This document shows, in pieces, positions 11,435 to 22,215 of a stretch of 64,000 bases of DNA. Location of the stretch: contig JAOTON010000385.1 of the NCBI GenBank assembly GCA_034440635.1, positions 3,277,001 to 3,341,000 on the forward strand. The letters are read 5' to 3'. Within the stretch, counting starts at the first letter, position 1, and every line of letters starts with the position of its first letter. The notes beneath the pieces are model-generated. The model was not told where the DNA came from and made no database searches. It saw nothing but the letters and a program-made list of their open reading frames with translations. Position numbers and translations under genes: made by a program. The DNA comes from Lepas anatifera (taxonomy: Eukaryota; Arthropoda; Thecostraca; Lepadidae).

Positions 11435-12903
11435 AGGACTGATGTGAAGTTTACTCTATCCTTATGGGGGCTGCGCAATGGGTGGGCCCACGGTATTTGT
11501 TATTTTCATTTTTTATACTGCTACCTGGCTGCCTTGTAAGAGGGTCGCGGTGAACTTGAAAGAGTCTGGAAAATCCTCGTGCTGTCGTAGTTGACAGTGT
11601 TCATGTTTCAGGCACCCCCCATGAGTTTCGAAAATCCATGCCCCTATGATCTAGGCTAAAGTCTTACTATGGATTAGATATCATGGTCCTACCATACAGA
11701 TTATCCGAATTTTGAGGCAAAAGACCGGCAGACTTGGACTCCGTTCTCTATGATCTCTATTTTGATCACACTCGCGCACTGCAATGTGCACAAGTGTGAT
11801 CACAAAAGCGCACTAGCATCTCCTGTGCATATGAGTTGCCTGTGCTAGGAATTTATCATTTGTCATATTATTTTTTCACATAGATGTACACGTAGACATA
11901 CACAATTTGCTAACATATAATTTGTTCAACACACAGGTCCACACAGGTCAACACACATGAGTGTGTTCACCTGCTCTGTCATTTTATTCGCGCACATGCA
12001 GAGGGTTTTGTCATTGCTAATGGGTGTGTGGGGTGTTGTTGGGGCCTTTCCTGCATTACGCTTGTCTTCTCCATATGTCTTGCATATGCTTTCTTCAAAA
12101 AGTGGAAAATAGAAAACGAATGGTAGTGATTAACGTTCCTAGTAACCCGTCTCCCCCTAAATCCAGAGTCTTGTTCGAGCTGAGCTAAGTGTCGGTGTCG
12201 GCGTCCGCGGACCATGGGGCCTGATCAGGTTAATAGAGAATAATAGGGGCCTGAGAGGTAATAGGGGCCTGATAGCGCCCAGTTGCTGGATTGTCTGTCG
12301 CTGCCTGTGTCCGCTGGGGATGTAAAGTCGATACCGTTTTTATTGTTTTATACTTTTAACCCTAGTGTGATGAGTGTGTAATAATACACGTGTGATGGCT
12401 TCAATGGAAAAAGATCAGGGCTTGGTTTTTTGGAAATAATTTGAAAACTATTGGCCTGTTTTAAAATTTAAAACTTAATGTCAAATTAAATTTAAAACAA
12501 TGTCAATAGCGATCATATAAAAACAAATGGCTTTATAGAAATTGTGTTTTGCCTTTTCCACAGTCCTTTTGAACGTCGAGAAACCGTTTTCCAGTTTTTC
12601 TATTCATTTCTCGAATCCTCGTGTATGGCTACACTCCCCCACGTTCGCATTCTGGCGTTCCTTATTTTCTTTCAATCCTGTCAAGTGTTTCCCTCTGAAA
12701 TGTACTGTCTAGGGGATGTTTGTTGTGGTGTTGTGTACCTGAATACATGTGCGGAAGCCACTGAATAAACTACTTGAAATCCTTGAAATGAAAACAGGAA
12801 AATTTAAAGGATATGTTCGCACATCCCTGCATAGATAATCTTCATTGAGTAAATTTGTATCACTTTTCTGTACTGAATTCACTGCCAACCCTGTTCCTTT
12901 TTA
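11435..12903. other. Unassigned spacer
   Basis: I recognise no complete gene here. A cluster of ACACA/TGTGT motifs at about 11937-11972 resembles the palindrome-rich elements at 5918 and 13560. The final 60 bases (a pyrimidine-rich tract ending CCTTTTTAG at 12895-12903) look like a splice acceptor for the next feature. Confidence 0.3.
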
Positions 12904-13141
12904 GGGCAACACATTTTGTGGCACCTTTTCATGCTCATTGTGCCAGTTTTCATCTGAAGACATCAAACATTTTTGCAAACACTTGAAAGCTCATAAATCA
13001 TCCGGTTTCTTCATTGCGTGCCCAGTATGTTCTGAGTCATACTCAACCATTCGATACTGGAAGGAGCATTTTGAAGCAAAGCATGGAAATGCCCTGGCTG
13101 CTTGCTCAGGGCACCTCTGGGCCCAGGGCGTCTGCAGTTAA
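12904..13141 (+). CDS. Possible exon with two C2H2 zinc fingers
   Basis: An open frame directly follows a pyrimidine tract and AG (12895-12903). It contains two motifs with canonical C2H2 spacing: C-x2-C-x12-H-x3-H beginning CSLC and C-x2-C-x12-H-x4-H beginning CPVC. This tandem arrangement is typical of nucleic-acid-binding zinc fingers, including orphan multi-finger proteins that are numerous in some invertebrates. The frame stops at 13139-13141. A GAAG|GTGAGG donor-like site lies just beyond, in another frame. No first exon or downstream exon is identified, so this may be a terminal exon, a decayed exon, or a fragment carried by a repeat. The motif spacing is seen directly. The exon interpretation is inference. 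Confidence 0.45.
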
Positions 13142-13297
13142 CAGAACCGAAGAAGGTGAGGTGGATTTGGAACCCATGGATCAAACATCTCAGAGTCAAG
13201 CATCAGGCACCAAAGATGTTCCAACGTGCTCACAACTTCCTGGCTACGTTCAGAAATCTGCTGCTCCGTCGTGTGCCAGTCTTATCGTACAGCTTAG

Positions 13298-13300
<3 letters not shown>

Positions 13301-13348
<48 letters not shown>
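13301..13348. repeat. (TC)24 microsatellite
   Basis: This is a pure dinucleotide tract. It produces artificial Ser/Leu-repeat frames. Confidence 0.98.
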
Positions 13349-13351
<3 letters not shown>

Positions 13352-13559
13352 TCAATCGTTTAATAAATGCGGTTACAATATTTCAAGTCCTCGATGAATT
13401 GAAATATTGTTACTACACGATCGTACTGAATCATTGTTCGTAATTTTACCTATATGCTATCACATTTTAAATTCTGTTGGTTTGTATAGTGCAATGCACA
13501 TGTGTCCTTTAACGTTCATTTGTACCAACTATTTATGTTAGCGTATCAGCTATGCCGTG

Positions 13560-14277
13560 TACGCAGTACGCCAAAATATTGTGTTTATGCATGAATAACT
13601 TGTTAATGTAGTTATTTTAGTATAGCAGAAGTGTGTTAATCCAAGGAGTAACACGCCGCTGAAGTCTGATTTTAGCAATTTTGTGCACAGGAATGTTGTG
13701 TAAAATTTTCGGGTTAATGCATAGGCGGATCCAGGGGCCAAGGGGGCTCATGCTCCCATCCCCGATCGACCCTCGACACGGTATAGCTTTTGCCGGTCAA
13801 AAGTGGCGTCCCCCGGGCCGGATGGCGCCCCGGAAGGTGCCCACCCCCCCAATCCGCAATCCTGGATCCGCCCATGGGTTAATGCAGATCTTGTGTTTAA
13901 ATGCAGTGGTCAATACGTATATTTCTGTGTTTTTAGTTATTTTGGTCAAAGGAATTTTGTGTCGCATTGCTGTGTTAACACAGTGCTGTTGTGTAAATAA
14001 AATGTGTAACGCGCCAAGTCGTGTGTTTTTGGAAAATTCAGACACAAGGAGTTTGTGTAGGCTCCCTGTGTTCACACAGTACCAGTGTGTAAATGCAATG
14101 TGTAACACACTGTGCTAACACACTGTTCTTGTGTTGGGAAAACACACTTGAAAAACACACTGCCAGCGGCGACTAAAATTGTTGTGTTAGTTTGTCGCGC
14201 GGGAGCTGTGTTAACACAGCATCTCTGTGTATTTTCATGTGTTAACACAGTATCCTTGTGTCGTTTTGTTTTCAGTG
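13560..14277 (-). repeat. ACACA/TGTGT palindrome-rich element, copy P2
   Basis: The stretch is packed with perfect or near-perfect palindromes centred on GTTAAC: CTGTGTTAACACAG at 13970-13983, GCTGTGTTAACACAGC at 14205-14220 and TGTGTTAACACA at 14238-14249. Many half-motifs of the type TTGTGTAAA and TGTGTAACAC lie between them. Its right end (about 14258-14277) is the reverse complement of the start of copy P1 at 5918. The left end is approximate. It is interrupted by a hAT-like MITE at 13720-13876. No protein is evident. Confidence 0.5.
13720..13876. mobile_element. hAT-like MITE, 157 bp, perfect 8-bp duplication
   Basis: The ends are CATAGGCGGATCC and GGATCCGCCCATG. GGTTAATG flanks both sides exactly (13712-13719 and 13877-13884), which fits the 8-bp target duplication of hAT elements. 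The interior shares the TTTTGCCGGTCA.AAGTGGCG and GGATGGCGCCCC blocks with the copy at 54710. It is inserted in element P2. Confidence 0.85.
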
Positions 14278-15103
14278 TTGGAGCCAACATACATAAGCAG
14301 AAGGTATACGCCAACTGTATAGCTTTATCAATGTCTACCTTTGTACCCAGCGAGATCAAGCGCCAAGTTTGCACATCCGACAGGTGGTGGGAACACCGGA
14401 TGTGTAAAGTTTTGACATCACACAGGCGGCGAAAAGAAATGACGGTGGCTGGAGCTGGATACCTCACAAAGATAGATGATGGTGAGGAGGGCGAGGAGCT
14501 CCCATCCTGCTGGAATATGCTGTGAGACATAGAGCCTGCCAGGAGAAACCAGGCAAAACACACACGCAGGCAAAATTCAAATGCGTGGATAATGGACACG
14601 TGATTAATCTCTCATTTGACAGGACAGATTTACTCATCATCTAAGTAAAAAACAACTATGTCACCCCTACTGTCCATACAGTCCGAAAATATTTTCCAGC
14701 GTTGGAGCAGAAATCAAAACTGTTAAACAACTCGTGACCAACTTTGTGCAGCTTATTTAGCGGCTCATATAAGAGAGACAACTGATTCGTTTCGGTTCAG
14801 ATTTCGTGACACTCTGATTAGAGTGAACCCCGATGTATTAGAGTGTATGCGTCACCGTATTTTGCATATCTTCCTTGATCAATTCCTCATCTTTAAAAAA
14901 ATTAACTTTGGTCATGTTAGGTCAGGTCATGAGGCCAAGGCAAGTGACTTAATCTAAAAAAATAGGATTTCATTTATGCAATAAGTATAGTAAAGTTAAG
15001 TAATGTTATTTATAAGTAAGAACACGTTTAACCTAGTAATCCGACACTTTACACCATAATGGACTGACAGCTTACACCATAATGGAACTACTGGGTGCTA
15101 TGC
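14278..15103. other. Unassigned spacer
   Basis: The frames at 14072-14599 (minus) and 14112-14525 (plus) overlap the palindrome repeat and have no recognised domain. Nothing else is identified. Confidence 0.35.
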
Positions 15104-15962
15104 TTAACCCTCGTCCTTGGGGGGCAGATTCGACGCCCCTCGTCATTTTCGTAATGACACAAGAACAGTTTGGTTTAGCCCAACGCTACCTAGAAATTGT
15201 ATAAGCTTTGACACATCTTCACCAAATTTCAAGTCAATGTCATGTCAGATCACCGATTTATGACGTCATTTAAGGCAATTTTTGTCCTAAAAATAAGTCT
15301 AAGAAGTACCGGGCGTTACTCGGCTGCTAGAAGCACTAGATGAAGTTTCTAAACAGTATTTGAAAGCTCCTGAAAAGGCAATCTGGAATATGCCATCATT
15401 TTGAGGTCAAGTCCATAACAAAGGCTCCAGAGATCCCCAAAGGTCAGCAAAGGTTACTGTTTTAGAAACTGTTGTTGGCTATAACTTATGAACGGGACAA
15501 GATGCAGCAATGAATTTGGTATCATAGTGACGAGCATCACCCAAGGATTTGAATAGTATGTGACCTGACCTTAACCTTAACCTAAGGTTATGTTAGGTGG
15601 TCTAACCTAACCTTAGGTTAGGTTAGACCTTGACCTATGGTCAATGTTACGCGTGACCTTACAAGGTCATGCCGCATATTAGTGGAAATCCTTGGGTCAA
15701 GACAAATACATTGATACATTGGCCTTCATTCTTGGTCTATTGATTCCCGAATTATAAGGGATATTCTAAATGTTTCAAAATTTCACCATTTTGTGACCTC
15801 ACAAGGTCACTAGGTAACCTAAGCAAAAAATTGTACATCATCGGAGAGTTCAGGTAATGGGCAACACGCTGCGCCTCACCGCATATTTCCACCTCTTTTT
15901 AGATTATAACGGTTGGGGGTCGAAGCGAGGAAGTAAACTACTTCCATTAGGGCAATGGTTAA
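15104..15962 (+). mobile_element. TTAA-bounded AGGTCA-rich element, copy Z1
   Basis: The element starts TTAACCCTCGTCC and ends at a TTAA (15959-15962). The right subterminal region has the palindrome GGAAGTA-AAC-TACTTCC at about 15929-15945. The interior aligns with the repeat at 46553, with shared blocks CCATTTTGAGGTCA-like, TATAACTTATGAAC/TATAACTTTTGAAC, GAGCAT.ACCC and CCTTACAAGGTCATGCCGCAT. It has many TGACCT/AGGTCA sites and no coding frame. It is related in design to the X copies. Confidence 0.5.
15599..15629. repeat. 31-nt perfect palindrome of TTAGG-like units
   Basis: GGTCTAACCTAACC is followed, after a 3-nt centre, by its exact complement GGTTAGGTTAGACC. The units resemble the TTAGG repeat of arthropod telomeres, but there are only a few of them and they lie inside element Z1. 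Confidence 0.9.
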
Positions 15963-17502
15963 AATGAATTCCTGCTCTCTTAATAAAAGTCTATTGGGCC
16001 ACCTCAAAGGCCCATCTCGGCACGTTTGATCTGTGGCCTCTGTAAGGTTATTTGGGATTATTTAAGCCTTTTTCAGACATGGGTTCGTAGGAAGCCCAGA
16101 CAACTTCGCAGGACCTCGTAGCAGGAAATGATGATAGAGATTTCGCTTTGGTACCATTTCGCTTAGATTGTCATTACGAGTTGATTGATATGCATATTGA
16201 TTGTCAGACCAGATAATGCTCTTGATCTGACCTTTGGTTAGGTCATTCTTAGATTTGACACAGCATGTTCATACCATATATAATTTGATTCGCCGTAACG
16301 AAGATTCGCCTAGATTATGGCTCTAGCTTAACGCAGTTTTCGACCTCAGTTTAGCTATTAAAGAACAGTCAACAACAGGCTAACTATTAAAGCACAGTCT
16401 TCTTAAACCAGACGTGTCGGAACGTTTTCAAAAGTGGGGGGGGGATGGCACATCCCGCCACGCGTTCTAAACCCTGCCAACAAGAGAGCTAAACCCTGTA
16501 GTAAACCCTGTAAATAAAGCTCTTTATGTGAAACCCTACATGATTTTTAAAGTAACCAGAAATCACTGTGAAAACTTTACATCCCCCTTTATCATGCAAC
16601 GTAAGGCTCTAACGAGAAAATGTCTTGTCTATCACAAATCATGTCGACACTTGAAGCTCTCCTTATTAAATAAGTGTTCAAAGCTTTGCTAGTTCAACAG
16701 CAATGTAACACGATAGGTAAGCTTTTAATGGCAGTAAAATTCAAACAATAACACTTAATAGGTAGCCGGTTGTCTGCGCGCTTAATAAGGGATACGCGAA
16801 AAAAATCATTGGCTGGATCAAAAGTTCACAAAAAGTAGTGTCAGAAGTCATATTCGCATTTTTGCGAATTCGGCCTCCAAATGTCTTAAAATTGCTCTCA
16901 AAGTCAATATTTCTAGATGACTTATCGATAATTCTCACTATCGTTTAAATGACGTAGTGTCGGCTATGACCATTTATTTCTCTAACAATCAGGTCATGTC
17001 TGTCCTAAACAGTGATGTAGAACTTTGGAACTATCACAGACAAAAATTATCTAAAAAATACCTACATTTCAAAACTCTTTTTAAACAGAAGTATAGGACT
17101 TCAAAGAAATCACAATTCACCAATCAGAAGCCCAGGAATTCTCCTACCTGGGTAACGTGACGTATCTGACGGAAAAGTTTCGTTATCCTGGAAATTTTGA
17201 CAAACAAAATTACTGTAAACACTTAAAATAGATTTTGAAAACTAAGAGATGAAGAGCAGGCTTCAACTTTTTACCGGTATCATTAAAATATTTCAATAAT
17301 AGGCGAGTGGCCTCCAAATATGTTGCCGAAGATACAAAAATAATTGACAATTTCGTTCATCAAGATTTTGCAAATAGCAAGGAACCACAATAAAATTATT
17401 CTGCGTACTTTCCTTTAAGTTAAAAAACCGACACCACAAGCTCCTGGTTTCACCACGTTTGTAGCTTTTCGAGCTGTGACCTTGTGATGAGCAGGAAGCT
17501 TA
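15963..17502. other. Unassigned spacer
   Basis: There is no convincing gene. A G-run after GTGTCGGAACGTTTTCAAAA (about 16413-16443) and a few AAACCCTG units near 16470-16540 could be parts of an unclassified repeat. Confidence 0.3.
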
Positions 17503-18492
17503 TTCCACGCCCCGGTGAGCCTCCGTGTCACCTTTCGCCCTGGTGGGGGGTGTTTGAACACCCACTTGAACTCGGCCCCTATGCAGGATAGCGAAAAAAC
17601 GCGAAGGCTTGTGGATAGCTCGTACAAATTCATGAAGCAACCATATAAGCCACTTTTTGGCTCTGATCAATATCGAGGTCATGTCAGGTCAAGGAAAGTG
17701 GAATTTTGAGTAGAGTTTTTGGGCTCTAGCGTCGGACAGAGTTGAATTAGAATTATTTTTTAGGCACCACTCGCTTCCTCTCGTCACGGGGAATCGAATG
17801 ACGTAGATGGTCACACTAGTTCAAAACACAAAAATGACCAGACCTCAGGTCAGGTCAAGGTCACTTTTAACCTATCATAGTCAATATGCATATCAATCGA
17901 CTCGCAATAGCAATCAAAACGCAACGATATCAAAATAAAAGCTGTATCCTCATTTCATGCAAAGTTACTGACATACGTCTGAAAACTGCTTGCATAGCCC
18001 CAAATGACCTCTCAGAGGTCACAGGTCAAAAATTGCAGCACGAATCTGGAGAGAGGCCCAGGATACTACGATTTGGAGATTATGAAGGTATTCTTAGCTG
18101 TATCTAGACAAATACGGCCCAATTTCTTTTTCTCTCATGTATTTCCAACGGAGAGGCCATGGTCCGCAGTTGACCTTAGGTCATCGGTTTGAAGAAAAAA
18201 TCCCAGAATATATGGTCTAGCACTCGGTGGGCCCATTATGTGGTATACGTCTCAAACCAATAGATTCATCCATTTCTTACTTGTAACATTTTTTGAGGTG
18301 AGGTTACTTGACCAGCACTGGTGACATGACTTGAGATGACCCAACATCAAAATGTTGGGGAAAGTTGCAGGAATTGATCAAGAATAAGGTGTGCCAAGTA
18401 CGGCGGCGCTTTGCGCCGCCGTTTTTCCGTGCCGCAGGAAAAGCCTGAGGGGGTGTGTTCAGCCCCCCTCCCCCAGCGGGGGCGAGGGTTAA
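17503..18492 (+). mobile_element. TTAA-family element, copy X3
   Basis: The right end reads GCGAGGGTTAA (TTAA at 18489-18492). The left end, beginning near 17503 with CCACGCCCCGGTGAG, has lost its TTAA but keeps the subterminal palindrome GGGTGTTTGAACACCC at 17548-17563. The interior matches X2 and X4 over several hundred bases, including TGACCTTAGGTCA at 18171-18183 and the hairpin at 18400-18422. No coding frame is present. Confidence 0.6.
18400..18422 (+). other. Conserved hairpin in copy X3
   Basis: A perfect 10-bp stem (ACGGCGGCGC pairing with GCGCCGCCGT) closes a TTT loop and is followed by TTTT. Relative to copy X2 one A-T pair has become C-G, so pairing is preserved by a double change. 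Confidence 0.8.
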
Positions 18493-18696
18493 AGCATAGG
18501 TGCAGGAACTAAGTTGAAGTTGTGGGAAAGGGTCCCCGACGTCGGTGGGGCCAAAGTTGACTCGGCTTATCGCTTGATTTGTTACCGTAAACAAGGTACT
18601 GGAATGACTGGAAAATGGTGGGCACTGCTCCCATAATCCGAAAGTTAGAGATGCAGTCACCACAACGGTTTTTGGGCGTATAGCTTAAAGTATGTC

Positions 18697-18800
18697 TAGA
18701 CACTGGCAGGTCCAGAAGGGGGGTAGGGTCATGCTCCCCCAAACGCTCAAACCAGGGGGCCAAAATATTTTTGCCCGCGGGGGAACAGTGTGGTGTGCAA
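18697..18800. mobile_element. Possible hAT-like MITE end
   Basis: CACTGGCAGGTCCAGAAGG resembles the left end of the clear element at 46815 (CATTGGCAGGTCCAGGAG), and a GGGGGCCAAAA block is shared. No matching right end or duplication was found. Confidence 0.3.
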
Positions 18801-18967
18801 ATAAAGCAGGAAATAAGCAATTGGAGATGTTTTGACAAAGTTATAAGAGGTTTTTACCCCTTTTTAACGTTTTTCACCCCTAACACCGCCAGTAAAATTT
18901 TATGGGTCGGCTAGGAAAAAACACCCCTAAACATTTTCACAAAATTACAATCCTGATTCAACATTGT

Positions 18968-19425
18968 TTAAAGGGAATGTGGCACCTTGGGCGAATCCTG
19001 GAATTTAGTGAAATTAGGCGTACTTTTAGCCAAAAATAATGAAACCACTCATGATTTCTCTGAAAAATGTACAATAAGCTCAATATTTTGTTTTTAAAAA
19101 TACTCCTCTAGAAAAAGAAATAAATATCAGTCTGTGGATGATGTCATGATCTGGCAACCATTACCATACTTGAAACGCTGCAAGGGCTCCGATTGGCTGA
19201 TGCTCATCGTGACGTCAGCATATGTCGTCACACCAGCAGCTCACAACAATGGGCGCCAGGCGACTGGCTGATGGGGGCTGGTGTCAGGTAGGTTTTAGTT
19301 TTTTTTTCTACGGAAATATCGATTTCCAATAAAAATGAAATATGGAGTACCGGGTTTTCCGATTTGCTTTACAACTGGGCTATCTCAGTTAAAATCACGT
19401 TGTGAAGGTGCCACATTCCATTTAA
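18968..19425 (+). mobile_element. 0.46-kb TTAA MITE, copy C
   Basis: The element starts TTAAAGGGAATGTGGCACC and ends GGTGCCACATTCCATTTAA, with TTAA at both edges. The 458-bp interior aligns with copies A, B and D, including the AATCCTGGAATTTAGTG and TACGGAAATATCGA blocks. No coding frame is present. Confidence 0.88.
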
Positions 19426-20612
19426 AGCCGTTCGTGCAAGAACACAACAGGTGAAGCTAAGGAGAACAGAAGGTCTGCACCGTTAACAGTCCATGAGGGT
19501 GCACGTTAGGGGGCCTGTTGGCAACCTTTTCTATGATATTTTGGAACTAGTCGGTTTGTTATGTTTTTGGACATGCTTAGAGCAAAGTTAGCATCGAAAA
19601 TATGTTTTATGATTTCTTTTACCACGCCGACGCTTTATTCTAGTTTTATTTTTTTCTTGAAAAAAACTATTTTCTAGGCGTGGTGGCATAGTCATCAAAG
19701 TTACAACAAAAACTATCTCATTTTTGACTTCAAAAAAACTTCAAAAACTGTCTCGTTATACCACACTCGTTGCTAGTCAGAATTGAAAGGCCATGATTCT
19801 GTCACACAGATACTTCTGGTGAGAACAGGCAAACAAATATGCGGTATTGGAACCCAAGATAATATTCAATGTTTAACAATTATATAACACAGCTTCGATC
19901 CTAAGTCAAATTCAACATTAGGAAACTGCTTCAGCAAAGTCGAACTTTTATGCCTCAATTCGGCCCGTCTCACCGACTAATACAAGGCAAATTATTCTGA
20001 CCTGGCTCTACCGTGCATGGCAACCTGGCTAAGTGCCGACTGAGCGGATGCTATGTATAATGCAACAGGAACCGCTGAGCGCAACCAAGCGCGTTAGGAA
20101 GGCAGCGACAACACAGCGGCCCCCAGCGCTCGGGCTACTCACCTCTGCAAGACACATCGAACCACTCGCATGCCTGCACAACAATTACACAGCACTCTAA
20201 TATCTGATTGCATCCATTAGCCCATCATCTCTTCATTTCCTTCATACATTTCGTAAATTTAAAATTTCTATTGAAGTTAGTATAGTTGCATGGTCCTACT
20301 TAAGTTTTATGTTTTGTGTACTCTTTATGTTTCTCTCTACTCTTTGGGTAACAGAGTCATTAGCGTTGCTGCCGGAAAAAGTTGAGGTCAGTCAAACTCC
20401 AACCTAATGCTGGCAATAAAATTTCCCCTCTGGAATCGAAAACTCATCGGACATGATCTCATTGCCACCCTCCGCACTATATGTCTTTTCCGGTTCATTT
20501 CTAACCTGGCTGAAATCGGGAAATTGTTTTAGAAAGGTGAAAGGGGGTGGGGGTGAATGAGCTGGCTTTCTGTTCCGACGCGTATAAATGTGCTGAGTCA
20601 ACGGCCGCAAGA
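19426..20612. other. Unassigned spacer
   Basis: No gene, RNA or repeat family is recognised. Confidence 0.4.
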
Positions 20613-20625
20613 ACAGCGTGACCCT

Positions 20626-20808
20626 AAATAATTTTTGGGGCTTATCGACGCACCAACTGCCAGGGTCATATGGCGTCGCCAACTCTTTCCCTGTTGGAAG
20701 GGTTTCTCGGGAGCCAGCTTGCTCCTTGTTCAGGGAAGCCGCCGGGCCTTGAACCTGGGTTGGCTGCGTGACAGACAGCTATGCTGACCACTCCACTACC
20801 GCGCCCCC
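20626..20808 (-). mobile_element. tRNA-derived SINE with 13-bp target duplications
   Basis: The minus strand begins GGGGGCGCGG and contains an A-box-like TAGTGGAGTGG and a B-box-like GGTTCAAGGCCC. The head folds as a tRNA cloverleaf with a 5-bp anticodon stem (GCTGT/GCAGC) and a 7-nt loop with GTC in the anticodon position, so it is tRNA-Asp-like. The body ends in a GACGCCATATGACCC block and an AAAAATTATTT tail. ACAGCGTGACCCT flanks both sides exactly (20613-20625 and 20809-20821), as expected for LINE-dependent retroposition. A related tail fragment is at 38597-38641. The acceptor stem has mismatches, so this is not a functional tRNA gene. Confidence 0.82.
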
Positions 20809-20821
20809 ACAGCGTGACCCT

Positions 20822-21910
20822 CGGAGAGAACCGCAGAGGTAGGTCAGCGGCAGACTCGAAATCTTCTACTGGACTTAAAACCACAACATTTCTAACCATA
20901 CAAATTTAAGGCTCTCTACCCCCACCAAAATATTAGTTCAACAGAGAGAATATAGAGAAGTAGAAGACAAGTGTAGCTTATACTTCAAATCTCAGTAGAC
21001 TCAAATCTCGGAAGCTCAGTGAACGGCTGAAAATGTCAACATAACCACGTCGTGTAGCGGTGGCCCTTCGCTGGTTTGTGACACCCCTTTTTGCTCCCCC
21101 TTGTGAATTGTTTTGTATTCTGACGATGTCCCGCCTTTGCGTGAATATGAGAGATCGATGACAACAAAGTAGATCTGCTGTCAATTTCAATGATCTTGAG
21201 GTTTCACTGAAATAATTGTAGGAACGGGTGCAGTTTAGTAAAATCTATTCTTGGTGCAGTTGGGTAAAATCATTAAGATGTTCACGGAAATGTAAAAACT
21301 TCAAATGAAATCAGAGCTGAGATTGCATTATTGCAGGGCATGCCGGGAAATACGCAGAATGATATTTCACTCGTCTCAAGGCCCACCGTTTCAAGAGAAA
21401 CAACCGCTTCCAGAGCTCAGGTAATCCTGACCTCCGGAGCTCCGCCCCGCCTTGCCTCGCTTATATCCAAGATATGCAATCGATGGAATGCAACGTAGCC
21501 GGACAGAGAAGAATCGCCAGGAAGCGGGGTATTCCCGCTGTTGGAGGGAAAAGGAGTGTTCCAAACGTCGAGCGTTTACGGGGCAACGGTGATTGTTACA
21601 ACAAATGAGGTAGGGCACCAGGCTTTTGTAAGGGCCTTAAGACTGATGCCTCAGATTAATTCACACACAGGTGCCTTGCCTGTAGGTACCGAGCGTAAGT
21701 AATGTATATTAGAATCCGCGTCGAGTCGGATGTCTTCACTTTGACCAGTTCAGATCGAGTTCAGGGTGATTTTACCGCACAGAAGTCTTGAGAGATGCAC
21801 CTGAACTAGTAGCGTTCGGACAATTTTCCAGGACCTGTCAGATCGCCGCCAGGGACCGACAACGTGACGTGTCCGGCGGGCCCGACACGAGGCGGTCACT
21901 TAAAGCGATA
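20822..21910. other. Unassigned spacer
   Basis: No recognisable gene or repeat is present. Confidence 0.4.
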
Positions 21911-21918
21911 GAGCTAGT

Positions 21919-22207
21919 CATTGGCGGACGCTGGGGGGGGGGCATTCTGGCCATGCCCCCAAAACACTGGAAGGGGGAAACTATCTTTTGAACCCCAAAG
22001 GCCATATCAATTTTTAAAAAGGTGTTTACACTAAGTCTGTCGAGCAATCCAATCTTCGCTCCCCCTCCCCCGGAGAGCGATCATGTACTTGGATCGGCAG
22101 CTTGCACTAGGTCTGTTGAGCACCCAAATTGCACGTCCCATCCCCCCTCGGAGTAGAGGCAGACATGGGTTTGGTCCCCCAAAACTCGGGTCTGCGTCCG
22201 CCCCTAG
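21919..22207. mobile_element. hAT-like MITE, 289 bp, perfect 8-bp duplication
   Basis: The ends CATTGGCGGACGC and GCGTCCGCCCCTAG are inverted repeats. GAGCTAGT flanks the element exactly on both sides (21911-21918 and 22208-22215). The interior has G-runs and C-runs near the ends. The length, termini and 8-bp duplication fit a non-autonomous hAT element. Confidence 0.82.
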
Positions 22208-22215
22208 GAGCTAGT

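Noticed and set aside
16470..16540. Telomeric repeat (AAACCCT units)
   Set aside because: Only a few irregular units occur, without a tandem array.
20740..20808. Functional tRNA-Asp gene on the minus strand
   Set aside because: The acceptor stem has mismatches, and the unit continues into a SINE body with target duplications.
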